From NCBI GenBank assembly GCA_028694565.1, contig JAQVKR010000067.1:1-9700 (forward strand): a stretch of 9,700 nt of DNA, read 5' to 3'. Position 1 is the first letter of the stretch, and each line of letters opens with the position of its first letter. The position numbers and the translations under genes were made by a program. Below are positions 1 to 7,423 of the stretch, in pieces. The notes under the pieces are model-generated. The model was not told the origin of the DNA and did no database searches. It worked only from the letters and a program-made list of their open reading frames with translations. This DNA is from Gammaproteobacteria bacterium. Lineage in GTDB: Bacteria; Pseudomonadota; Gammaproteobacteria; DSM-26407.

Positions 1-2100
1 CACCGGGATGTTGCTGCCCGGCCCGTAGACGGCGGCCACGCCGGCGTCGAGCAGCTGCTGGTAGTCCTGGGGCGGGATGACGCCCCCGCAAATGACCAGG
101 ATATCCTCGCTGCCCCCGGCCCGGAGCGCCTCGATGAGCTGGGGCACGAGGGTCTTGTGTCCGGCGGCCTGGGATGAGACGCCCACCACGTGGACGTCGT
201 TCTCGATGGCCTGGCGCGCGGCCTCCTCCGGGGTCTGGAACAGCGGCCCCACGTCCACGTCGAAGCCGATATCGGCAAAGGCCGTGGCAATCACCTTGGC
301 GCCGCGGTCGTGCCCGTCCTGGCCGAGCTTCACCACCAGCATGCGTGGTCGGCGGCCCTCGGCCGCGGCGAACGCCTCCACCTCCTGCTTGATCTTCATG
401 AACCCCTCGTCCCCCTCGTAGGCGGAACCATACACGCCGGAGATGGAACGCACCACGGCGCGATGGCGGGTGAACACCTTTTCCAGGGCATCGGAGATTT
501 CACCCACCGTGGCCCGCGCGCGCGCCGCCTCCACCGCCAGCGCCAGCAGGTTCCCCCCGCCCGTGGCGGCCCGGGTGAGGTTGTCGAGCGCCGCCTGGCA
601 GGCGGCCTCGTCGCGGCTGGCGCGCACCTGCCGTAGGCGTCGGATCTGGGATTCGCGCACGGCGCTGTTGTCGATATCGAGAATATCCACCCGGGTATCC
701 TCGGCGGGCTGGTAGCGGTTGACGCCCACCACCACTTCCTCGCCGCGGTCGATGCGGGCCTGCCGCCGGGCGGCGGCCTCCTCGATGCGCAGCTTCGGCA
801 GCCCCGCCACCACCGCCTGGGTCATGCCGCCCATCTCCTCCACCTCGCGGATCAGCCCGCGGGCGGCCTGCGCCAGATCGTGGGTCAGCCGCTCCACGTA
901 GTAGGAGCCGGCCAGCGGGTCCACCACCTTGGTGATGCCGGTCTCCTCCTGCAGGATGAGCTGGGTGTTGCGGGCGATGCGGGCTGAGAAGTCGGTGGGC
1001 AGCGCCAGCGCCTCGTCGAAGGAATTGGTGTGCAGCGACTGGGTGCCGCCGAGCGCCGCGGCCAGCGCCTCCACCGCGGTGCGCACCACGTTGTTGTAGG
1101 GGTCCTGGCTGGTGAGGCTGACGCCCGAGGTCTGGCAGTGGGTGCGCAGCATCAGCGAACCGGGGTGCCCGGGCTGGAAGTGCTCCTGCATCAGCTCCGC
1201 CCACAGCAGCCGGGCGGCCCGCAGCTTCGCCACCTCCATGAAGAAGTTCATGCCGATGGCGAAGAAGAAGGAGAGGCGCGGCGCGAAGGCGTCCACGTCC
1301 AGTCCGCTGCGGATGGCCGCGCGCACGTACTCCAGCCCGTCGGCCAGGGTGTAGGCCAGTTCCTGCACGCAGGTGGCCCCCGCCTCCTGCATGTGGTAGC
1401 CCGAGATGGAGATGGGGTTGAAGCGCGGCATGTGCCGCGCGGTGTAGCCGATGATGTCGGCCACGATGCGCATGGAGGGCTCGGGCGGGTAGATGTAGGT
1501 GTTGCGGACCATGAACTCCTTGAGGATGTCGTTCTGCAGCGTGCCGGAGAGCTGCGCGGGCGCGACGCCCTGCTCCTCGGCGGCGACGATATACATCGCC
1601 ATCACCGGCAGCACCGCGCCGTTCATGGTCATGGAGACCGACATCTGATCCAGCGGAATGCCGTCGAAGAGGATCTTCATGTCCTCGACGGAATCGATGG
1701 CCACACCGGCCTTGCCCACGTCGCCCTCCACCCGCGGATGGTCGGAGTCGTAGCCCCGGTGGGTGGCCAGGTCGAAGGCCACCGACAGGCCCTTCTGCCC
1801 CGCCGCGAGGTTGCGGCGGTAGAAGGCATTGGACTCCTCGGCGGTGGAGAAGCCGGCGTACTGGCGCACGGTCCAGGGCCGGCCGGCGTACATGGTGGCG
1901 CGGGGGCCGCGCACGAAGGGAGCGAACCCGGGCAGGGTGTCCGCGTGCGCCACGTCCTCGAGATCGGCCGCCGTGTAGAGCGGCTTCACGGTGATGCCCT
2001 CGGGGGTATTCCAGTTCAGATCATCCGCTGACCGCCCCTTGAGCTCCTTGCTCGCCTGCGTCTGCCAGTCTGCCAGGGTGCGTTCGGGAAACTCCGCCAT
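1..2100 (-). CDS. scpA: Methylmalonyl-CoA mutase, large catalytic subunit (3' end outside window)
   Basis: This enzyme interconverts (R)-methylmalonyl-CoA and succinyl-CoA with adenosylcobalamin, the last step in assimilating propionyl-CoA into the TCA cycle. The frame is open from ATG at 2100 to base 1, giving 700 residues; family members run about 714-730, so only some 15-30 C-terminal residues are missing. The N-terminal TIM-barrel shows RQYAGFST (about 79-86), VRNTYIYPP (198-206) and GYHMQEAG (234-241). Y81, R199 and H236 align with Y89, R207 and H244 of the Propionibacterium enzyme. The C-terminal B12-binding domain has GQDGHDRG with the cobalt-ligating histidine at residue 597, then [10 protein letters not shown] and an ICGG turn, so it is the base-off/His-on type. 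A GGAG sequence lies 8 bases before the ATG, which supports this start. The gene follows prpE in the same direction after 294 bases. I saw no frameshift. The gene symbol follows E. coli usage; mcmA or mutB would serve equally. Confidence 0.97.
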   Translation of the reverse strand, partial: MAEFPERTLADWQTQASKELKGRSADDLNWNTPEGITVKPLYTAADLEDVAHADTLPGFAPFVRGPRATMYAGRPWTVRQYAGFSTAEESNAFYRRNLAAGQKGLSVAFDLATHRGYDSDHPRVEGDVGKAGVAIDSVEDMKILFDGIPLDQMSVSMTMNGAVLPVMAMYIVAAEEQGVAPAQLSGTLQNDILKEFMVRNTYIYPPEPSMRIVADIIGYTARHMPRFNPISISGYHMQEAGATCVQELAYTLADGLEYVRAAIRSGLDVDAFAPRLSFFFAIGMNFFMEVAKLRAARLLWAELMQEHFQPGHPGSLMLRTHCQTSGVSLTSQDPYNNVVRTAVEALAAALGGTQSLHTNSFDEALALPTDFSARIARNTQLILQEETGITKVVDPLAGSYYVERLTHDLAQAARGLIREVEEMGGMTQAVVAGLPKLRIEEAAARRQARIDRGEEVVVGVNRYQPAEDTRVDILDIDNSAVRESQIRRLRQVRASRDEAACQAALDNLTRAATGGGNLLALAVEAARARATVGEISDALEKVFTRHRAVVRSISGVYGSAYEGDEGFMKIKQEVEAFAAAEGRRPRMLVVKLGQDGHDRGAKVIATAFADIGFDVDVGPLFQTPEEAARQAIENDVHVVGVSSQAAGHKTLVPQLIEALRAGGSEDILVICGGVIPPQDYQQLLDAGVAAVYGPGSNIPV

Positions 2101-2181
2101 ACATCTTTCTCCAGTTCCGGCCCCGGGGGGGCGGTCGAGCATTGAACAGGTATCGGCCCGGCAAGGGGGTGAAGGCACTGC

Positions 2182-2202
2182 GGCACGGGCGCCGCCCGTG
2201 CC
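2182..2202. repeat. Short GC-rich inverted repeat in the prpE-mutase spacer
   Basis: The arms GGCACGGGC (2182-2190) and GCCCGTGCC (2194-2202) are perfect 9-bp complements separated by 3 bases. It would form a tight hairpin in RNA of either strand. No U-run follows in either direction, so I do not call it a terminator. It may stabilise or process the transcript, or be a chance product of high GC. Confidence 0.4.
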
Positions 2203-2345
2203 CTGCCGGGCCGAAGGCCGGTCCCTCCGGGTCCAGCGGCGCCATCCGTGGACCTGGGGGAGACCGTCTGCGGGCCCCGGGCGCCCCATCCGCCGTCATC
2301 GCGGTGAAAGCGGCTCCGCCCGGGCTCGTCGGTGGACCGTGGAAA

Positions 2346-2382
2346 CCGCCCCGCCGCCGGCATTCCTCCGGCGGCGGGGCGG
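2346..2382 (-). terminator. Strong hairpin after prpE, possible (imperfect) terminator
   Basis: The 15-base arms at 2346-2360 and 2368-2382 are perfectly complementary around a 7-base loop (CATTCCT on the plus strand). The hairpin begins 12 bases beyond the prpE stop codon, the usual place for an intrinsic terminator. In the prpE direction the stem is followed by only TTTCC, so the U-tract is poor. It could give partial termination between prpE and the mutase gene, or protect the 3' end of a processed prpE message. Confidence 0.5.
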
Positions 2383-2394
2383 CATGATTGAACG

Positions 2395-4296
2395 TCAGTG
2401 CTTTCTGGCGTAGCCGATGCTGCTCAGGGCGTCGGAGATCTCGCCGAGGATCGACGGATCGTCGATGGTGGCCGGCATCTTGTACTCCTCGCCGTCGGCG
2501 ATTTTCTTCATCGTGCCGCGCAGGATCTTGCCCGAGCGGGTCTTGGGCAGGCGATCGACGATGGTCACCGTCTTGAAGGCGGCGACGGGACCGATTTTTT
2601 CGCGCACCAGCTGCACCAGCTCCTTCCTGATGGCGTCCTCCTCCCGCCGCACGCCCGCCTTCAGGCAGACGAAGCCGAGGGGGAGCTCACCCTTCAGGGT
2701 GTCGGCCACGCCGATGACGGCGCACTCGGCCACGTCGGGGTGGGAGGCGAGCACCTCCTCCATGGCGCCGGTGGAGAGGCGGTGGCCGGCCACATTGATG
2801 ATGTCGTCGATGCGGCTCATGATCCACAGGTAGCCGTCCTCGTCCTTGAAGCCGGCGTCACCGGTCAGGTAGTAGCCGTCGTAGGCGCTGAGATAGGACT
2901 TCACATAGCGCTCGTCGTTGCCCCACAGGGTCGGCAGGCAGCCGGGCGGCATGGGCAGCTTGATGACGATGCTGCCGATCTGGCCGGGCGCCATCTGCCG
3001 GCCGCTTTCATCCAGCACCTGAACGTCGTAGCCGGGCACGGCGCGGGTGGGCGAGCCGGGCTTCACCGGCAGCTGCTCGATGCCCATCGGGTTGGCGGCG
3101 ATGGCCCAGCCGGTCTCGGTCTGCCACCAGTGGTCGATGACCGGCACGCCGAGCTGGGCCTCGGCCCAGAGCAGCGTATCGGGATCGCAGCGCTCGCCGG
3201 CCAGGAACAGGTTCCGGAAGCGGGACAGGTCGTACTTCTTCAGCTCCTCGCCCTCCGGGTCCTCGCGCTTGATGGCGCGGAAGGCGGTGGGCGCGGTGAA
3301 CAGCGTCTCCACCTTGTGCTGCTCGATGACCCGCCAGAAAGCGCCCGCGTCGGGGGTGCCCACCGGCTTGCCCTCGTAGATGACCGTGGTGCAGCCGTGC
3401 AGCAGCGGCCCGTAGACGATGTAGGAGTGACCCACCACCCAGCCCACGTCCGAGGCGGCCCAGTACACCTCCCCGGGCTCCACGTTGTAGACGTTCTTCA
3501 TGCTCCACTTCATGGCCACCGCGTGGCCGCCGTTGTCGCGCACCACGCCCTTGGGCATGCCGGTGGTGCCGGAGGTGTAGAGGATGTAGAGGGGGTGGGT
3601 GGCCTCCACCGGCACGCAGTCCACCGGCTTGGCGGCGGCCACGGCCTGCGCCCAGTCCAGATCGCGGCCCTCGGTCATGGCGGCCCGGGCCTGGGGGCGC
3701 TGGAAAATGACGGTATGGCGCGGCTTGGATGCGGCCATGTCGATGGCATCGTCCAGCAGCGGCTTGTACTCCACCACCCGCTTCACCTCGATGCCGCAGG
3801 AGGCGGAGACGATGATCTTGGGCTTGGCGTCGTCGATGCGGGTGGCCAGCTCCTTGGCCGCGAAGCCGCCGAACACCACCGAGTGGACGGCGCCGATGCG
3901 GGCGCAGGCGAGCATGGCCACGGCCGCTTCGGGAATCATGGGCATGTAGATGATGACCCGGTCGCCCTTCTCCACGCCGTGCTGCACCAGGACGCCGGCG
4001 AAGCGGGCCACGTGGTCGCGCAGCTCGCGGTAGGTGATGCTCTGGACGGTGCCGGTGACCGGGCTGTCGTAGATGATGGCGGGCTGGTCGCCGCGATGCC
4101 CGTCGACATGTCGATCGACGGCGTTGTAGCAGGTGTTCAGGAGGCCGCCGGCAAACCAGCGGTAGAAGGGCTTCTTGGAGTCATCGAGCACCCGGTCCCA
4201 CTTCCGGTCCCAATGGAGATCCTCGGCCGCGTTGGCCCAGAAACCCTCCGGGTCGTTCATGGAGCGGCCGTAGACCTCCTCGTACTTCGTTGTCAT
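2395..4296 (-). CDS. prpE: Propionyl-CoA synthetase (AMP-forming, PrpE/ACSS3-like)
   Basis: This cytoplasmic enzyme activates propionate to propionyl-CoA through a propionyl-adenylate, with ATP going to AMP and PPi. The 633-residue product matches the usual PrpE length (about 630). It has the AMP-binding P-loop YTSGTTGMPKG (240-250), the acyl-pocket and adenine motif WWQTETGW (390-397), TGD (478-480), the hinge-region SRIDDIINVAGHRLSTG (494-510), and PKTRSGK with the catalytic, potentially acetylated lysine at 590. The N-terminal KPFYRWFAGGLLNTCYNAVDRH stretch (42-63 region) and the GCLPTLWG and TIDDPS segments resemble propionyl- rather than acetyl-CoA synthetases; some acetate activity is possible. 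The frame extends 37 codons further upstream, but that part is low-complexity. ATG at 4296 is preceded by AGGGGG 8 bases away and gives the normal family N-terminus. Placement just before methylmalonyl-CoA mutase supports propionate use. Confidence 0.93.
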   Translation of the reverse strand: MTTKYEEVYGRSMNDPEGFWANAAEDLHWDRKWDRVLDDSKKPFYRWFAGGLLNTCYNAVDRHVDGHRGDQPAIIYDSPVTGTVQSITYRELRDHVARFAGVLVQHGVEKGDRVIIYMPMIPEAAVAMLACARIGAVHSVVFGGFAAKELATRIDDAKPKIIVSASCGIEVKRVVEYKPLLDDAIDMAASKPRHTVIFQRPQARAAMTEGRDLDWAQAVAAAKPVDCVPVEATHPLYILYTSGTTGMPKGVVRDNGGHAVAMKWSMKNVYNVEPGEVYWAASDVGWVVGHSYIVYGPLLHGCTTVIYEGKPVGTPDAGAFWRVIEQHKVETLFTAPTAFRAIKREDPEGEELKKYDLSRFRNLFLAGERCDPDTLLWAEAQLGVPVIDHWWQTETGWAIAANPMGIEQLPVKPGSPTRAVPGYDVQVLDESGRQMAPGQIGSIVIKLPMPPGCLPTLWGNDERYVKSYLSAYDGYYLTGDAGFKDEDGYLWIMSRIDDIINVAGHRLSTGAMEEVLASHPDVAECAVIGVADTLKGELPLGFVCLKAGVRREEDAIRKELVQLVREKIGPVAAFKTVTIVDRLPKTRSGKILRGTMKKIADGEEYKMPATIDDPSILGEISDALSSIGYARKH

Positions 4297-4478
4297 GGAG
4301 ACATCCCCCTGCGTGCTGAAATTTATCCGTCTGCACCCCGCCCGCCCATGGCGACACCCGCCTCCCGCACCCGGGCAGGGTCGGAAAACGGGTAAGGTGC
4401 GCGCCATCTTGTTGAAAACCCGGCCCCATACCCATGCCGTTCACAGGGTATCTGTTTTGTTGTGCTGCACCATAAGCC

Positions 4479-4490
4479 GAATTTATTCGC
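4479..4490. promoter_or_regulatory. Palindrome at predicted prpE transcription start (candidate operator)
   Basis: CGAATTTATTCG has perfect 5-bp arms (CGAAT/ATTCG) around a 2-base centre. It sits where the predicted prpE promoter would start RNA, a classic operator position for a repressor. The regulator cannot be named from the sequence. Confidence 0.35.
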
Positions 4491-4509
4491 AAAAATTTAT
4501 CTTTACTCG

Positions 4510-4521
4510 CATCCGTATGCA
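4510..4521. promoter_or_regulatory. Short inverted repeat overlapping the predicted -35 of prpE
   Basis: GCATCCGTATGC has 4-bp arms (GCAT/ATGC) around CCGT and overlaps the candidate TTGCAT -35 box. It could be part of a regulator site, but 4-bp arms are weak evidence. Confidence 0.25.
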
Positions 4522-4530
4522 AGTTTAGTC

Positions 4531-4558
4531 GGGATTTTTCCCGCGACCGGAATCCCGC
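4531..4558 (-). terminator. Weak hairpin pair downstream of the AEC carrier gene
   Basis: Just after the carrier stop codon, CGGGATT (4531-4537) can pair with AATCCCG (4552-4558) in a 7-bp stem. Alternatively CGGGA (4531-4535) pairs with TCCCG (4540-4544) around a 4-base loop. The two folds share an arm and exclude each other. No U-tract follows in the gene's direction, so termination here is doubtful. Confidence 0.25.
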
Positions 4559-4565
4559 CGGGGCA

Positions 4566-5498
4566 TCAGGAGAGGGTGGCGAGCCGTCCGGCGAGCCACA
4601 GGGCGAGCGGCAGGGTGAACAGGGAAAGTCCCGTTTCCACGGTCAGGATGGCCGCCGTCAGCCGGTAGTCGCTGCCCAGCTGGCGGGCGAGAATGTAGGC
4701 GGAGGTGGCCCCGGGCAGGGCGCTGAACAGCACGGCCACGCCGGCGGCCAGGGCGTCGAGGCCGAGCCACAGCGCGATGCCCAGCGACAGCAGCGGGAAC
4801 AGCAGCAGCTTCAGGGCGGAGGCGGTGAGCAGCGCCGGCAGGGAGCCCGGGGTGCCGCGCAGCTCGAGTCCCGCCCCCACCGCCAGGAGACCGAGCGGGA
4901 GGGCGGCGCGGGCGAGGATGGCGAGGCTCTCGTCCACCATGACGGGCAGGCGCAGGCCGGCGGAATTCAATCCCAGCCCCACCAGGCAGGCCAGGATGAG
5001 GGGATTGCGCGCCACCGCCCCCGCCACCCGCCCCCAGTGGGCCTCGATGGCGGGATTGCAGCGCGCCAGGACCGCCACGCAGAGGACGTTGATGAGAGGG
5101 ATCAGGACCGCGATGGCGAGCCCCGCCAGGGTCACGCCCCGGGCGCCGTACAATCCCGCGGCGGCGGCCAGGCCCAGGTAGGTGTTGAAGCGCACGCTGC
5201 CCTGGAACAGCGCCCCGAGGCCGCCCCCGTCGAGCCGCAGCAGGCGGCCCCCGGCGAGCGCCGCGGCGGCGGTTCCCAGCAGGCCGCCCAGCAGCGCCGC
5301 GGCCATGGTCCCGACCGGCAGCTCGGCGAAGGGCGCCGAGGCGAGGCTGCGCACCAGCAGCGCCGGAAACAGCACGTAGTAGGTCAGCCGCTCCGCGGGC
5401 CGCCAGAAGGCATCACCGGGAAAATCCCAGCGCCGCATCCCCCACCCCGCCAGGATGAGCAGAAACACCGGCACCAGCGCCGTCAGCAGCGTCGGCAT
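4566..5498 (-). CDS. AEC (auxin efflux carrier) family transporter, substrate unknown
   Basis: This is a 310-residue inner-membrane protein, the usual length for bacterial AEC carriers, with about ten hydrophobic segments spread along the whole chain. Family-like features include a hydrophobic N-terminal helix (about 5-20), FQGSVRFNTYLGLA (about 98-111), ARNPLILACLVGLGLNSAG in the middle (about 162-180), LLAVGAGLEL (about 204-213), and a C-terminal LPGATSAYILARQLGSD (about 262-278). Known members of the family carry malate (MleP) or malonate (MdcF), so a small carboxylate is a reasonable guess given the fumarase, decarboxylase and propionate genes nearby, but the sequence does not show the substrate. 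ATG at 5498 fits the family N-terminus; its ribosome site (GAGG, about 11 bases upstream) is poor. It lies 42 bases beyond the nested repeat element, whose presence may separate its transcription from fumA. Confidence 0.88.
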   Translation of the reverse strand: MPTLLTALVPVFLLILAGWGMRRWDFPGDAFWRPAERLTYYVLFPALLVRSLASAPFAELPVGTMAAALLGGLLGTAAAALAGGRLLRLDGGGLGALFQGSVRFNTYLGLAAAAGLYGARGVTLAGLAIAVLIPLINVLCVAVLARCNPAIEAHWGRVAGAVARNPLILACLVGLGLNSAGLRLPVMVDESLAILARAALPLGLLAVGAGLELRGTPGSLPALLTASALKLLLFPLLSLGIALWLGLDALAAGVAVLFSALPGATSAYILARQLGSDYRLTAAILTVETGLSLFTLPLALWLAGRLATLS

Positions 5499-5814
5499 CT
5501 TGGGGAGGACCTCGGGTTGTCAGGAGGAAAATAAGCAAGATTTCACCACGAAGGCACGAAGGACACGAAGAGAAAGGCTGTTTATACGCAGATTACGCAG
5601 ATTTACGCAGATGTATTGCCGATTGATGGATTGCCACCCGACAATCACGGCCGCGGTGCAGAACGACCGACCGCAGGCCCCACCGATTCCATATGGAGCC
5701 TGACTCACCGGTGCGCCAGCCTCACAGTACAGCTCAATCTGCGTTAATCAGCGTAATCTGCGGTTCATGTGCCTTTCGCTTTTCTTCGTGTCCTTCGTGC
5801 CTTCGTGGTGAAAA
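5499..5814. other. Non-coding gap between fumA and the AEC gene, mostly filled by a repeat element
   Basis: Of these 316 bases, 273 are the nested inverted-repeat element at 5541-5813. The remaining 42 bases next to the carrier gene hold its weak ribosome site and an AT-rich patch. Short open frames on both strands reflect the repeat units, giving Arg/Leu-rich strings such as RVLRAFVVKS, and should not be annotated as proteins. Confidence 0.75.
5541..5813. repeat. Nested inverted-repeat element (MITE-like interspersed repeat)
   Basis: The outer arms at 5541-5571 and 5783-5813 are perfect 31-bp complements. They are built from tandem near-octamers (CACGAAGG, CACGAAGG, ACACGAAG). The inner arms at 5587-5612 and 5737-5762 match at 24 of 26 positions and are built from CGCAGATT-type units repeated three times. 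About 124 bases of non-repeated sequence lie between the inner arms. No transposase is encoded. From general knowledge, both unit types occur scattered through many unrelated bacterial genomes and often yield spurious ORFs; whether they move by transposition is unsettled. A transcript of either strand would fold into a long hairpin, so it could also stop transcription after fumA or shield the fumA message. No clear target-site duplication is visible at the edges. Confidence 0.85.
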
Positions 5815-7335
5815 TCACCCGCTGGTGTGCATCTCCTCGATGCGGATGCGCCACTCGGCGGGGCCGGTCTGGTGCACCGATTCGCCGCGGCTGTCCACGG
5901 CCACGGTGACGGGCATGTCCTGCACCTCGAACTCGTAGATGGCCTCCATGCCGAGATCCTCGAAGGCCACCACCCGGGCGGCGCGGATGGCCTTGGAGAC
6001 CAGGTAGGCGGCCCCGCCCACGGCCATCAGGTAGACCGCCCGGTGTTTCTTGATGGCCTCGATGGCCACCGGTCCGCGCTCGGCCTTGCCCACCATGCCG
6101 AGCAGCCCGGTCTGCGCCAGCATCATCTCGGTGAACTTGTCCATGCGGGTGGAGGTGGTGGGACCGGCGGGGCCCACCACCTCGCCGCCCACCGGATCCA
6201 CCGGACCCACGTAGTAGATGAAGCGGTTGCGGAAGTCGACCCCCTCCGGCAGCCCCTCGCCCCGGTTGAATAGATCATGGATGCGCTTGTGGGCGGCATC
6301 GCGCCCGGTGAGGAGCTTGCCGCTGAGCAGCAGGGTCTCGCCCGGCTTCCAGGCCGCCGCCGCCTCCGGCGTGACCGTGTCCAGGTTGACCCGGCGCACG
6401 TTCCGGCCCACCTCCCAGGTGACCGCCGGCCAGTCCTCCAGGCGCGGCACCGGCAGCTCCGCCACGCCGCTGCCGTCCAGGTGGAAATGCACGTGGCGGG
6501 TGGCGGCGCAGTTGGGAATCAGCGCCACCGGCAGGGAGGCGGCGTGGGTGGGATAGTCGCGGATCTTCACATCCAGCACGGTGGTCAGGCCGCCGAGACC
6601 CTGGGCGCCGATGCCCAGCGCGTTCACCTTCTCGGCGATCTCCAGGCGCAGCTCCTCGATGCGGTTGGCCGGGCCGCGGCTGCGCAGCTCGTGCAGGTCC
6701 ACCGGCTCCATCAGCGCCTCCTTGGCCAGCAGCATCGACTTCTCGGCGGTACCGCCGATGCCGATGCCGAGAATGCCCGGCGGGCACCAGCCGGCGCCCA
6801 TGGTGGGCACCGTGTTCACCACCCAGTCCACCAGGCTGTCGCTGGGGTTGAGGATGGCGAACTTGGACTTGTTCTCCGAGCCGCCCCCCTTGGCCGCGAG
6901 GATCACCTCGACCCGGTCGCCCGGCACCACCTCCGTGTAGACGATGGCCGGGGTGTTGTCGCGGGTGTTGCGGCGCTCGCCGGCCGGGTCGGCCACCACC
7001 GAGGCGCGGAGCGGGTTGCCGGGGTTGGTGTAGGCGCGGCGCACCCCCTCGTCCACCATCTCCTGCAGGCCCTGGTCGCTCTCCCAGCGCACGTCCATGC
7101 CCACCTTCACGAAGGCCACCACGATGCCGGTATCCTGGCAGATGGGCCGGTGCCCCTCGGCGGACATGCGCGAATTGACCAGGATCTGGGCGATGGCGTC
7201 GCGCGCCGCCGGCGAGCGCTCCCGCTCCCAGGCCGCGCCCATGGCGCGGATGAAATCGAGGGGATGATAGTAGGAGATGTACTGCAGGGCGTCGGCGACG
7301 CTGTGGATGAAGTCCGCCTTCTTGATCACCGTCAT
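5815..7335 (-). CDS. fumA: Fumarate hydratase, class I (4Fe-4S, single chain)
   Basis: This oxygen-sensitive cytoplasmic TCA enzyme hydrates fumarate to L-malate reversibly. The 506-residue chain matches the Pseudomonas-type single-chain class I fumarase (about 507) and joins the alpha-like N-terminal domain to the beta-like C-terminal domain. Cluster cysteines are C66 in GHRPICQDTG, C184 in GAGWCPPG and C276 in IPNCAATRH, with spacing close to the E. coli FumA set (C105, C224, C318). Other family blocks are KGGGSENKSK (149-158), GIGAQGLGGLTTVLD (241-255), LLTGRDAAHKR (341-351), YYVGPVDPVG (374-383) and GPAGPTTSTRMDKF (388-401). The frame stays open 48 codons further upstream, but that extension is unlike the family. 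ATG at 7335 has AGGAG 6 bases before it and gives the usual MTVIKKADFI start. Some relatives also act on tartrate or mesaconate. It lies 88 bases after oadB and probably shares its transcript. Confidence 0.96.
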   Translation of the reverse strand: MTVIKKADFIHSVADALQYISYYHPLDFIRAMGAAWERERSPAARDAIAQILVNSRMSAEGHRPICQDTGIVVAFVKVGMDVRWESDQGLQEMVDEGVRRAYTNPGNPLRASVVADPAGERRNTRDNTPAIVYTEVVPGDRVEVILAAKGGGSENKSKFAILNPSDSLVDWVVNTVPTMGAGWCPPGILGIGIGGTAEKSMLLAKEALMEPVDLHELRSRGPANRIEELRLEIAEKVNALGIGAQGLGGLTTVLDVKIRDYPTHAASLPVALIPNCAATRHVHFHLDGSGVAELPVPRLEDWPAVTWEVGRNVRRVNLDTVTPEAAAAWKPGETLLLSGKLLTGRDAAHKRIHDLFNRGEGLPEGVDFRNRFIYYVGPVDPVGGEVVGPAGPTTSTRMDKFTEMMLAQTGLLGMVGKAERGPVAIEAIKKHRAVYLMAVGGAAYLVSKAIRAARVVAFEDLGMEAIYEFEVQDMPVTVAVDSRGESVHQTGPAEWRIRIEEMHTSG

Positions 7336-7353
7336 GGGGCGCTCCTGAACGGC

Positions 7354-7377
7354 GGCCGCCCCGCTGCGGGGCCGGCC
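7354..7377. repeat. GC-rich hairpin in the fumA leader
   Basis: GGCCGCCCC (7354-7362) pairs with GGGGC plus GGCC (7368-7377) around the loop GCTGC, with a single bulged C at 7373. It lies within the 88-base oadB-fumA gap, about 8 bases above the fumA ribosome site. No U-run follows, so it is not a standard terminator; it may set relative message levels or be an RNA-processing structure. Confidence 0.4.
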
Positions 7378-7423
7378 GTGAGCTGTGAAAACCTGTTGTC
7401 CAAATAGCCTGGGCGGCGCGGAT

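Larger units (their letters stand above)
2101..2394. other. Non-coding GC-rich spacer between prpE and the mutase gene
   Basis: This 294-base gap holds no convincing gene; the small open frames crossing it overlap each other on both strands and have low-complexity Arg/Pro/Gly composition. It contains a perfect 15-bp hairpin close to the prpE stop (2346-2382), a 9-bp hairpin (2182-2202), a small GGCC-GAA-GGCC hairpin near 2210, and the mutase ribosome-binding site just above 2101. I see no clear -35/-10 pair for the mutase, so it may depend on read-through from prpE or on a promoter I cannot recognise. Confidence 0.6.
4297..4565 (-). promoter_or_regulatory. AT-rich upstream region of prpE with candidate sigma70 promoter
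   Basis: This 269-base gap contains one of the few AT-rich patches in the window (about 4440-4540). On the minus strand, TTGCAT (4523-4518) and TAAATT (4500-4495) are separated by 17 bases, a fair -35/-10 pair that would start RNA near 4488 and leave a leader of about 190 bases. A second copy of the 9-mer GATAAATTT lies near the gene (4327-4319; the first is at 4502-4494), so a promoter closer to the start codon is also possible. Positions are predictions from sequence only. Confidence 0.45.

Noticed and set aside
2398..4395. A 665-codon open frame on the plus strand, opposite prpE
   Set aside because: It is the antisense shadow of a clear PrpE gene in GC-rich DNA. Its translation is rich in His, Gly, Val and Asp with no recognisable domain.
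4391..4406. Possible sigma54 promoter for prpE on the minus strand (TGGCGC-N5-TTAC)
   Set aside because: The -24 GG fits but the essential -12 GC is absent, so this is not a convincing sigma54 site.
4297..4407. Upstream extension of prpE to an ATG at 4407
   Set aside because: The extra 37 residues are unlike PrpE N-termini, and the ATG at 4296 has a good ribosome site.
5541..5612. Tandem octamers as a possible CRISPR array
   Set aside because: The units are 8-9 bases and directly adjacent, with no spacers and no cas genes; they belong to the inverted-repeat element.
5453..5938. Small open frames within and around the nested repeat, on both strands
   Set aside because: They translate the repeat units into Arg/Leu-rich strings. 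This is a known kind of spurious protein prediction rather than a gene.
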